Positions 1 through 9,040 are shown, counted from the stretch's first letter. The stretch: DNA of 16,497 nucleotides from Saccoglossus kowalevskii (GCF_000003605.2 NW_003116634.1:1-16497); one strand, 5' to 3'. Notes: generated from the letters alone by a model not told the origin. Made by a program: numbers and translations.

Positions 1-88
1 GTGTGGCCATACTAAGGATACGAGAAGACTCGAAAACTACAAATGTATGTGCCATATAAAAGGTACGAGTAAAACTCGAAAACTACCA
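1..88. repeat. Diverged domain D1, left edge (R44 unit plus 46-bp unit)
   Basis: The window opens inside a 44-bp R44 monomer (gagaagactcg), followed at 43 by a 46-bp monomer with an extra T (tatgtgcc for tatggcc). The pair matches the R44-plus-tatggccatataaaagg pairs at 10165-10253 and 10434-10522 in the second diverged domain. What follows at 89 matches 11424 instead, so about 0.9 kb present in D2 is absent here. Confidence 0.85.
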
Positions 89-671
89 ATGTGTGGCCAT
101 ACTAAGGTACGAGTAAGACCCGAAAACTATCAATGTGTGGCTATATAAAGGATACGAGTAAGACTCGAAAACTACCAATGTGTGGGCATACAAAGGAATA
201 CAAGTAAGACTCGAAAAGCACCAATGTATGGCTATACAAAAGGTACGAGTAAGACCCGAAAACTACCTATGAGTGGCCATACAAAAGGTACGAGTAAGAC
301 TCGAAAGCTACCAATGAGTGGCCATACTAAGGAATACGAGTAAGACTCGAAAACTACCAATGTGTGGCCATATAAAGGATACGAGTAAGACTCGAAAACT
401 ACTAATGTGTGGCCTTACAAAAGGTACGAGAAAAACTTGAAAACTACTAATGTGTGGCCATACAAAAGTTACAAGTAAGACCAGAAAACTATCAATGTGT
501 GGCTAGATAAAGGATACGAGTAAGACGCGAAAACTATCAATGTGTGGCCATACAAAAGGTACGAGTAAAACTTGAAAACTACCAATGTGTGGCCATAGAA
601 AAGGTACGAGTAAGACTCGAAAACTATCAATGTGTCATATAAAGGATACGAGTAAGACGCGAAAACTACCA
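89..671. repeat. Diverged domain D1, segment paralogous to 11424-12186
   Basis: Thirteen monomers start at 89, 133, 178, 224, 269, 314, 360, 405, 450, 495, 540, 585 and 630, with lengths from 42 to 46 bp. Private words occur in the same order as in 11424-12186: a 44-bp aaggtacgag unit, gtgggcat with ggaatac, gcaccaatgtatggc, cctatgagtgg, gctaccaatgagtgg, ggccttac, acttgaaaac, and a 42-bp unit that lost GGC (gtgtcatataaagg). The D2 copy has one extra monomer after the 360 unit and three after the 495 unit. Unit-length changes break any reading frame. Confidence 0.93.
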
Positions 672-986
672 ATGTGTGGCCATACTAAAGATACGAGTAA
701 GACCCGAAAACTATCAATGTGTGGCCATACTAAAGATACGAGTAAGACCCGAAATCTACCAATGTGTGGCCATACTAAAGATACGAGTAAGACCCGAAAA
801 CTACCAATGTGTGGCCATACTAAAGATACGAGTAAGACCCGAAATCTACCAATGTGTGGCCATACTAAAGATACGAGTAAGACCCGAAAACTACCAATGT
901 GTGGCCATGCTAAAGATACGAGTAAGACTCGAAAACTAGCAATGTGTGGCCATACTAAAGATACGAGTAAGACTCGAAAACTATCA
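672..986. repeat. Entry to homogenised domain H1 (7 monomers)
   Basis: From 672 the monomers switch to the catactaaagatac form and to a strict 45-bp period. The order is an A-like unit ending ctatca (672), then N, A, N, A, Ha, S (717-986). The last six match, unit for unit, the tail of the expanded HOR copy at 3731-4000, including the doubled N-A pair and the ctagca ending. The first unit keeps the ctatca ending usual in the diverged domains, so it sits at the domain junction. Confidence 0.88.
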
Positions 987-1706
987 ATGTGTGGCCATAC
1001 AAAAGATACGAGTAAGACTCGAAAACTACCAATGTGTGGCCATACTAAAGATACGAGTAAGACCCAAAAACTACCAATGTGGGGCCATATTAAAGATACG
1101 AGTAAGACCCGAAATCTACCAATGTGTTGCCATACTAAAGATACGAGTAAGACCCGAAAACTACCAATGTGTGGCCATGCTAAAGATACGAGTAAGACTC
1201 GAAAACTACCAATGTGTGGCTATACTAAAGATACGAGTAAGACCCAAAAACTACCAATGTATGGCCATACTAAAGATACGTGTAAGACCCGAAAACTACC
1301 AATGTGTGGCCATACTAAAGATACGAGTAAGACCCGAAATCTACCAATGTGTGGCCATACTAAAGATACGAGTAAGACCCGAAAACTACCAATGTGTGGC
1401 CATGCTAAAGATACGAGTAAGACCCGAAATCTACCAATGTGTGGCCATACTAAAGATACGAGTAAGACCCAAAAACTACCAATGTATGGCCATACTAAAG
1501 ATACGAGTAAGACCCGAAAACTACCAATGTGTGGCCATACTAAAGATACGAGTAAGACCCGAAATCTACCAATGTGTGGCCATACTAAAGATACGAGTAA
1601 GACCCGAAAACTACCAATGTGTGGCCATGCTAAAGATACGAGTAAGACTCGAAAACTACCAATGTGTGGCCATACTAAAGATACGAGTAAGACTCGAAAA
1701 CTATCA
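987..1706. repeat. 720-bp HOR, 16 monomers, copy 1
   Basis: Monomer order is K-Q-W-A-H-Y-M-N-A-Hn-Q-M-N-A-H-S, starting at the catacaaaag unit. The copy has two private changes, gtgttgcc in the unit at 1122 and tacgtgtaag in the unit at 1257, and its fifteenth unit ends ctacca rather than ctagca. Otherwise it reads the same as the copies at 4001 and 7377. Confidence 0.95.
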
Positions 1707-2065
1707 ATGTGTGGCCATATAAAGGATACAAGTAAGACTCGAAAACTACCAATGTGTGGCCATATAAAGTGTACGAGTAAGACTCGAAAACTACCAATGT
1801 GTGGCCATATAAAGTGTACGAGTAAGACTCGAAAACTACCAATGTGTGGCCATACTAAGGATACGAGTAAGATTCAAAAACTACCAATGTGTGGTCATAC
1901 TAAGGATACGAGAAGACTCGAAAACTACCAATGTGTGGCCATACTAGGGATACGAGTAAGACTCGAAAACTACCAATGTGTGGACAAATAAAAGAAACGA
2001 GTAAGACCCGAAAACTACCAATGTCTGGACAAATAAAGGATACGAGTAAGACTCGAAAACTACCA
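1707..2065. repeat. Linker module (C-C-I-R44-G-E type), copy 1
   Basis: Eight monomers totalling 359 bp: catataaaggatacaag (1707), two C units with aagtgtacgag (1752, 1797), I with gattcaaaaac (1842), the 44-bp R44 unit with ggtcatac (1887), G with catactaggg (1931), E with ggacaaataaaagaaac (1976), and tctggacaaataaagg (2021). The same eight-unit order and total length recur at 8097-8455. The single 44-bp unit shifts any reading frame crossing it. Confidence 0.95.
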
Positions 2066-2335
2066 ATGTGTGGCCATACAAAAGATACGAGTAAGACTCG
2101 AAAACTACCAATGTGTGGCCATAATAAAGATACGAGTAAGACCCAAAAACTACCAATGTGGGGCCATATTAAAGATACGAGTAAGACCCGAAATCTACCA
2201 ATGTGTGGCCATACTAAAGATACGAGTAAGACCCGAAAACTACCAATGTGTGGCCATGCTAAAGATACGAGTAAGACTCGAAAACTACCAATGTGTGGCC
2301 ATACTAAAGATACGAGTAAGACCCGAAAACTACCA
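2066..2335. repeat. Partial HOR fragment, 6 monomers
   Basis: Order K, Q variant with cataataaag, W, A, H, A. The cataataaag form of the Q unit is shared only with 8501 and 9086, each time just after the tctggaca unit and a K unit. This start therefore belongs to the linker lineage and not to the 720-bp HOR proper. It resembles the opening of the 676-bp HOR. Confidence 0.9.
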
Positions 2336-2830
2336 ATGTGTGGCCATACAAAAGATACGAGTAAGACTCGAAAACTACCAATGTGTGGCCATACTAAAGA
2401 TACGAGTAAGACCCAAAAACTACCAATGTGGGGCCATATTAAAGATACGAGTAAGACCCGAAATCTACCAATGTGTGGCCATACTAAAGATACGAGTAAG
2501 ACCCGAAAACTACCAATGTGTGGCCATGCTAAAGATACGAGTAAGACTCGAAAACTACCAATGTGTGGCTATACTAAAGATACGAGTAAGACCCAAAAAC
2601 TACCAATGTATGGCCATACTAAAGATACGAGTAAGACCCGAAAACTACCAATGTGTGGCCATACTAAAGATACGAGTAAGACCCGAAATCTACCAATGTG
2701 TGGCCATACTAAAGATACGAGTAAGACCCGAAAACTACCAATGTGTGGCCATGCTAAAGATACGAGTAAGACTCGAAAACTAGCATTGTGTGGCCATACT
2801 AAAGATACGAGTAAGACTCGAAAACTATCA
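2336..2830. repeat. Shortened 720-bp HOR copy, 11 monomers (495 bp)
   Basis: Order K-Q-W-A-H-Y-M-N-A-Ha-S. Relative to the full 16-monomer unit it lacks the five-monomer run Hn-Q-M-N-A, a clean 225-bp deletion in monomer register. The S unit here starts TTG instead of ATG (gcattgtg), a private change at 2786. Confidence 0.92.
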
Positions 2831-4000
2831 ATGTGTGGCCATACAAAAGATACGAGTAAGACTCGAAAACTACCAATGTGTGGCCATACTAAAGATACGA
2901 GTAAGACCCAAAAACTACCAATGTGGGGCCATATTAAAGATACGAGTAAGACCCGAAATCTACCAATGTGTGGCCATACTAAAGATACGAGTAAGACCCG
3001 AAAACTACCAATGTGTGGCCATGCTAAAGATACGAGTAAGACTCGAAAACTACCAATGTGTGGCTATACTAAAGATACGAGTAAGACCCAAAAACTACCA
3101 ATGTATGGCCATACTAAAGATACGAGTAAGACCCGAAAACTACCAATGTGTGGCCATACTAAAGATACGAGTAAGACCCGAAATCTACCAATGTGTGGCC
3201 ATACTAAAGATACGAGTAAGACCCGAAAACTACCAATGTGTGGCCATGCTAAAGATACGAGTAAGACCCGAAATCTACCAATGTGTGGCCATACTAAAGA
3301 TACGAGTAAGACCCAAAAACTACCAATGTATGGCCATACTAAAGATACGAGTAAGACCCGAAAACTACCAATGTGTGGCCATACTAAAGATACGAGTAAG
3401 ACCCGAAATCTACCAATGTGTGGCCATACTAAAGATACGAGTAAGACCCGAAAACTACCAATGTGTGGCCATGCTAAAGATACGAGTAAGACCCAAAAAC
3501 TACCAATGTGGGGCCATATTAAAGATACGAGTAAGACCCGAAATCTACCAATGTGTGGCCATACTAAAGATACGAGTAAGACCCGAAAACTACCAATGTG
3601 TGGCCATGCTAAAGATACGAGTAAGACTCGAAAACTACCAATGTGTGGCTATAATAAGGATACGAGTAAGACCCAAAAACTACCAATGTATGGCCATACT
3701 AAAGATACGAGTAAGACCCGAAAACTACCAATGTGTGGCCATACTAAAGATACGAGTAAGACCCGAAATCTACCAATGTGTGGCCATACTAAAGATACGA
3801 GTAAGACCCGAAAACTACCAATGTGTGGCCATACTAAAGATACGAGTAAGACCCGAAATCTACCAATGTGTGGCCATACTAAAGATACGAGTAAGACCCG
3901 AAAACTACCAATGTGTGGCCATGCTAAAGATACGAGTAAGACTCGAAAACTAGCAATGTGTGGCCATACTAAAGATACGAGTAAGACTCGAAAACTATCA
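2831..4000. repeat. Expanded 720-bp HOR copy, 26 monomers (1170 bp)
   Basis: The first fourteen monomers follow the standard order. The unit at 3461 is then a hybrid, catgctaaag at its left (H) and gacccaaaaact at its right (Q), and the array re-enters the HOR at W. It runs W-A-H-Y-M-N-A, repeats N-A, and ends Ha-S. The second Y unit (3641) has ggctataataagg, a mark otherwise seen only at 15602. Net gain over the standard unit is ten monomers (450 bp). Confidence 0.93.
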
Positions 4001-4720
4001 ATGTGTGGCCATACAAAAGATACGAGTAAGACTCGAAAACTACCAATGTGTGGCCATACTAAAGATACGAGTAAGACCCAAAAACTACCAATGTGGGGCC
4101 ATATTAAAGATACGAGTAAGACCCGAAATCTACCAATGTGTGGCCATACTAAAGATACGAGTAAGACCCGAAAACTACCAATGTGTGGCCATGCTAAAGA
4201 TACGAGTAAGACTCGAAAACTACCAATGTGTGGCTATACTAAAGATACGAGTAAGACCCAAAAACTACCAATGTATGGCCATACTAAAGATACGAGTAAG
4301 ACCCGAAAACTACCAATGTGTGGCCATACTAAAGATACGAGTAAGACCCGAAATCTACCAATGTGTGGCCATACTAAAGATACGAGTAAGACCCGAAAAC
4401 TACCAATGTGTGGCCATGCTAAAGATACGAGTAAGACCCGAAATCTACCAATGTGTGGCCATACTAAAGATACGAGTAAGACCCAAAAACTACCAATGTA
4501 TGGCCATACTAAAGATACGAGTAAGACCCGAAAACTACCAATGTGTGGCCATACTAAAGATACGAGTAAGACCCGAAATCTACCAATGTGTGGCCATACT
4601 AAAGATACGAGTAAGACCCGAAAACTACCAATGTGTGGCCATGCTAAAGATACGAGTAAGACTCGAAAACTAGCAATGTGTGGCCATACTAAAGATACGA
4701 GTAAGACTCGAAAACTATCA
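4001..4720. repeat. 720-bp HOR, 16 monomers, reference-like copy
   Basis: Order K-Q-W-A-H-Y-M-N-A-Hn-Q-M-N-A-Ha-S with the ctagca ending on the fifteenth unit. By my reading it differs from the copy at 7377-8096 only at that ctagca/ctacca position. I use it as the reference because it has no private changes that I noticed. Confidence 0.95.
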
Positions 4721-5214
4721 ATGTGTGGCCATATAAAGGATACAAGTAAGACTCGAAAACTACCAATGTGTGGCCATATAAAGTGTACGAGTAAGACTCG
4801 AAAACTACCAATGTGTGGCCATATAAAGTGTACGAGTAAGACTCGAAAACTACCAATGTGTGGCCATACTAAGGATACGAGTAAGATTCAAAAACTACCA
4901 ATGTGTGGTCATACTAAGGATACGAGAAGACTCGAAAACTACCAATGTGTGGCCATACTAGGGATACGAGTAAGACCCGAAAACTATAAATGTGTGGACA
5001 AATAAAAGAAACGAGTAAGACCCGAAAACTACCAATGTGTGGACAAATAAAAGAAACGAGTAAGACCCGAAAACTACCAATGTGTGGACAAATAAAAGAA
5101 ACGAGAAAGACCCGAAAACTACCAATGTGTGGACAAATAAAAGAAACGAGTAAGACCCGAAAACTACCAATGTGTGGACAAATAAAGGATACGAGTAAGA
5201 CTCGAAAACTACCA
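4721..5214. repeat. Linker module, copy 2, with amplified E monomers
   Basis: Order: catataaaggatacaag (4721), C, C, I (4856), R44 (4901), G (4945, ending ctataa), then four E units with ggacaaataaaagaaac at 4990, 5035, 5080 and 5125, and a fifth ggacaaataaagg unit at 5170. Other linkers have a single E unit. The third E copy reads acgagaaagac. The tctggaca form seen in the linkers at 1707, 8097, 8727 and 16097 is missing here. Confidence 0.94.
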
Positions 5215-5845
5215 ATGTGTGGCCATACAAAAGATACGAGTAAGACTCGAAAACTACCAATGTGTGGCCATACTAAAGATACGAGTAAGACCCAAAAACT
5301 ACCAATGTGGGGCCATATTAAAGATACGAGTAAGACCCGAAATCTACCAATGTGTGGCCATACTAAAGATACGAGTAAGACCCGAAAACTACCAATGTGT
5401 GGCCATGCTAAAGATACGAGTAAGACTCGAAAACTACCAATGTGTGGCCATACTAAAGATACGAGTAAGACCCGAAAACTACCAATGTGTGGCCATACTA
5501 AAGATACGAGTAAGACCCGAAAACTACCAATGTGTGGCCATACTAAAGATACGAGTAAGACTCGAAAACTACCAATGTGTGGCCATACTAAAGATACGAG
5601 GAAGACCCGAAAACTACCAATGTGTGGCCATATTAAAGATACGAGTAAGACCCGAAAACTACCAATGTGTGGCCATACTAAAGATACGAGTAAGACCCGA
5701 AAACTACCAATGTGTGGCCATACTAAAGATACGAGTAAGACTCGAAAACTACCAATGTGTGGCCATACTAAGGGGTACAAGTAAGACTCAAAACCTACCA
5801 ATGTGTGGCCATATAAAGTGAACGAGTAAGACTTGAAAACTACCA
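5215..5845. repeat. 676-bp HOR, first tandem copy (14 monomers, 631 bp)
   Basis: Order K-Q-W-A-H-A-A-T-V-HI-A-T-Z-J. The V unit carries gaggaagaccc (5575), the next unit has catattaaag (5620), Z is 46 bp with aaggggtacaag and an aaaccta ending (5755), and J has aagtgaacgag plus cttgaaaac (5801). From Q onwards each unit matches the next copy at an offset of 676 bp. Confidence 0.94.
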
Positions 5846-6521
5846 ATGTGTGGCCATACTAAAGATACGAGTAAGACCCCAAAACTACCAATGTGTGGCC
5901 ATACTAAAGATACGAGTAAGACTCGAAAACTACCAATGTGTGGCCATACTAAAGATACGAGTAAGACCCAAAAACTACCAATGTGGGGCCATATTAAAGA
6001 TACGAGTAAGACCCGAAATCTACCAATGTGTGGCCATACTAAAGATACGAGTAAGACCCGAAAACTACCAATGTGTGGCCATGCTAAAGATACGAGTAAG
6101 ACTCGAAAACTACCAATGTGTGGCCATACTAAAGATACGAGTAAGACCCGAAAACTACCAATGTGTGGCCATACTAAAGATACGAGTAAGACCCGAAAAC
6201 TACCAATGTGTGGCCATACTAAAGATACGAGTAAGACTCGAAAACTACCAATGTGTGGCCATACTAAAGATACGAGGAAGACCCGAAAACTACCAATGTG
6301 TGGCCATATTAAAGATACGAGTAAGACCCGAAAACTACCAATGTGTGGCCATACTAAAGATACGAGTAAGACCCGAAAACTACCAATGTGTGGCCATACT
6401 AAAGATACGAGTAAGACTCGAAAACTACCAATGTGTGGCCATACTAAGGGGTACAAGTAAGACTCAAAACCTACCAATGTGTGGCCATATAAAGTGAACG
6501 AGTAAGACTTGAAAACTACCA
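5846..6521. repeat. 676-bp HOR, second tandem copy (15 monomers)
   Basis: Order P-T-Q-W-A-H-A-A-T-V-HI-A-T-Z-J. It opens with a P unit, which has four Cs in gaccccaaaact and appears only right after a J unit. The single 46-bp Z unit makes the total 676 rather than 675 bp, so the reading frame moves by one in each copy. Confidence 0.95.
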
Positions 6522-6836
6522 ATGTGTGGCCATACTAAAGATACGAGTAAGACCCCAAAACTACCAATGTGTGGCCATACTAAAGATACGAGTAAGACTC
6601 GAAAACTATCAATGTGTAGCTATATAAAGGATACAAGTAAGACTCGAAAACTACCAATGTGTGGCCATATAAAGTGTACGAGTAAGACTCGAAAACTACC
6701 AATGTGTGGCCATATAAAGTGTACGAGTAAGACTCGAAAACTACCAATGTGTGGCCATACTAAGGATACGAGTAAGATTCAAAAACTACCAATGTGTGGC
6801 CATACTAAGGATACGAGTAAGACTCGAAAACTACCA
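6522..6836. repeat. Linker variant P-S-C-C-I without R44 or E
   Basis: Seven 45-bp monomers: P, T ending ctatca, a unit with tgtagctatataaagg (6612), C, C, I, and a catactaagg unit with gactcg (6792) where other linkers have R44. It joins the 676-bp HOR to a 720-type HOR. The same seven units recur at 15062-15376, apparently unchanged. Confidence 0.94.
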
Positions 6837-7376
6837 ATGTGTGGCCATACAAAAGATACGAGTAAGACTCGAAAACTACCAATGTGTGGCCATACTAAAG
6901 ATACGAGTAAGACCCAAAAACTACCAATGTGGGGCCATATTAAAGATACGAGTAAGACCCGAAATCTACCAATGTGTGGCCATACTAAAGATACGAGTAA
7001 GACCCGAAAACTACCAATGTGTGGCCATGCTAAAGATACGAGTAAGACTCGAAAACTACCAATGTGTGGCTATACTAAAGATACGAGTAAGACCCAAAAA
7101 CTACCAATGTATGGCCATACTAAAGATACGAGTAAGACCCGAAAACTACCAATGTGTGGCCATACTAAAGATACGAGTAAGACCCGAAATCTACCAATGT
7201 GTGGCCATACTAAAGATACGAGTAAGACCCGAAAACTACCAATGTGTGGCCATACTAAAGATACGAGTAAGACCCGAAAACTACCAATGTGTGGCCATGC
7301 TAAAGATACGAGTAAGACTCGAAAACTAGCAATGTGTGGCCATACTAAAGATACGAGTAAGACTCGAAAACTATCA
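6837..7376. repeat. Shortened 720-bp HOR copy, 12 monomers (540 bp)
   Basis: Order K-Q-W-A-H-Y-M-N-A-A-Ha-S. Four monomers fewer than the standard unit; the break lies between the two consecutive A units at 7197 and 7242. It resembles the 11-monomer copy at 2336 but is one A unit longer, so the two look like separate deletion events or one event followed by gain of an A unit. Confidence 0.92.
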
Positions 7377-8096
7377 ATGTGTGGCCATACAAAAGATACG
7401 AGTAAGACTCGAAAACTACCAATGTGTGGCCATACTAAAGATACGAGTAAGACCCAAAAACTACCAATGTGGGGCCATATTAAAGATACGAGTAAGACCC
7501 GAAATCTACCAATGTGTGGCCATACTAAAGATACGAGTAAGACCCGAAAACTACCAATGTGTGGCCATGCTAAAGATACGAGTAAGACTCGAAAACTACC
7601 AATGTGTGGCTATACTAAAGATACGAGTAAGACCCAAAAACTACCAATGTATGGCCATACTAAAGATACGAGTAAGACCCGAAAACTACCAATGTGTGGC
7701 CATACTAAAGATACGAGTAAGACCCGAAATCTACCAATGTGTGGCCATACTAAAGATACGAGTAAGACCCGAAAACTACCAATGTGTGGCCATGCTAAAG
7801 ATACGAGTAAGACCCGAAATCTACCAATGTGTGGCCATACTAAAGATACGAGTAAGACCCAAAAACTACCAATGTATGGCCATACTAAAGATACGAGTAA
7901 GACCCGAAAACTACCAATGTGTGGCCATACTAAAGATACGAGTAAGACCCGAAATCTACCAATGTGTGGCCATACTAAAGATACGAGTAAGACCCGAAAA
8001 CTACCAATGTGTGGCCATGCTAAAGATACGAGTAAGACTCGAAAACTACCAATGTGTGGCCATACTAAAGATACGAGTAAGACTCGAAAACTATCA
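7377..8096. repeat. 720-bp HOR, 16 monomers, copy with ctacca fifteenth unit
   Basis: Full standard order from the K unit at 7377 to the S unit at 8052. It is almost the same as 4001-4720, the visible difference being ctacca in place of ctagca at the end of the unit at 8007. That ctacca state is shared with copy 1 (987-1706) and with the insert at 14431. Confidence 0.95.
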
Positions 8097-8455
8097 ATGT
8101 GTGGCCATATAAAGGATACAAGTAATACTCGAAAACTACCAATGTGTGGCCATATAAAGTGTACGAGTAAGACTCGAAAACTACCAATGTGTGGCCATAT
8201 AAAGTGTACGAGTAAGACTCGAAAACTACAAATGTGTGGCCATACTAAGGATACGAGTAAGATTCAAAAACTACCAATGTGTGGTCATACTAAGGATACG
8301 AGAAGACTCGAAAACTACCAATGTGTGGCCATACTAGGGATACGAGTAAGACTCGAAAACTACCAATGTGTGGACAAATAAAAGAAACGAGTAAGACCCG
8401 AAAACTACCAATGTCTGGACAAATAAAGGATACGAGTAAGACACGAAAACTACCA
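8097..8455. repeat. Linker module, copy 3 (359 bp)
   Basis: Same eight-unit order and length as 1707-2065. Its first unit carries acaagtaatactcg, where G has become T, a mark shared only with 14521. The second C unit ends ctacaa (8187), and the tctggaca unit has gacacg (8411). R44 is at 8277, G at 8321 and E at 8366. Confidence 0.95.
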
Positions 8456-8726
8456 ATGTGTGGCCATACAAAAGATACGAGTAAGACTCGAAAACTACCA
8501 ATGTGTGGCCATAATAAAGATACGAGTAAGACCCAAAAACTACCAATGTGGGGCCATATTAAAGATACGAGTAAGACCCGAAATCTACCAATGTGTGGCC
8601 ATACTAAAGATACGAGTAAGACCCGAAAACTACCAATGTGTGGCCATACTAAAGATACGAGTAAGACTCGAAAACTACCAATGTGTGGCCATACTAAAGG
8701 ATACAAGTAAGACTCGAAAACTACCA
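8456..8726. repeat. Truncated HOR fragment, 6 monomers (271 bp)
   Basis: Order K, cataataaag Q variant, W, A, T, then a 46-bp unit with ctaaaggatacaag (8681). That last unit looks like a fusion: its left part is of the ctaaag HOR type and its right part is the gatacaagtaagactcg unit that normally precedes the C pair. Confidence 0.9.
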
Positions 8727-9040
8727 ATGTGTGGCCATATAAAGTGTACGAGTAAGACTCGAAAACTACCAATGTGTGGCCATATAAAGTGTACGAGTAA
8801 GACTCGAAAACTACCAATGTGTGGCCATACTAAGGATACGAGTAAGATTCAAAAACAACCAATGTGTGGTCATACTAAGGATACGAGAAGACTCGAAAAC
8901 TACCAATGTGTGGCCATACTAGGGATACGAGTAAGACTCGAAAACTACCAATGTGTGGACAAATAAAAGAAACGAGTAAGACCCGAAAACTACCAATGTC
9001 TGGACAAATAAAGGATACGAGTAAGACTCGAAAACTACCA
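8727..9040. repeat. Linker module, copy 4 (314 bp, lacks first unit)
   Basis: C, C, I (8817, ending caacca instead of ctacca), R44 (8862), G (8906), E (8951), tctggaca unit (8996). The caacca ending of the I unit is shared only with 16232, linking this linker to the one at the right end of the window. From G onward it parallels the previous linker at an offset of 585 bp (13 monomers). Confidence 0.94.

Noticed and set aside
1931-1990. Telomere-like word ctaggg in the G monomer
   Set aside because: A single occurrence per linker with no tandem TTAGGG-type run; it is a one-base variant of ctaaag/ctaagg.
585-1991. Forward open frame starting in diverged monomers and crossing into the homogenised block
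   Set aside because: It crosses a recombination junction and survives only because a 42-bp unit happens to keep phase; there is no sign of selection on the reading frame.
1931-5005. 1024-codon open frame of a 15-residue repeat rich in Lys, Thr, Ser and one Cys-Gly-His per repeat, resembling a structural or metal-binding repeat protein
   Set aside because: Frames stay open only because the period is a multiple of three. Variants change residues freely, 44- and 46-bp units shift the frame at every linker, the frame ends by running into shifted repeat, and there are no non-repeat ends, introns or promoter.
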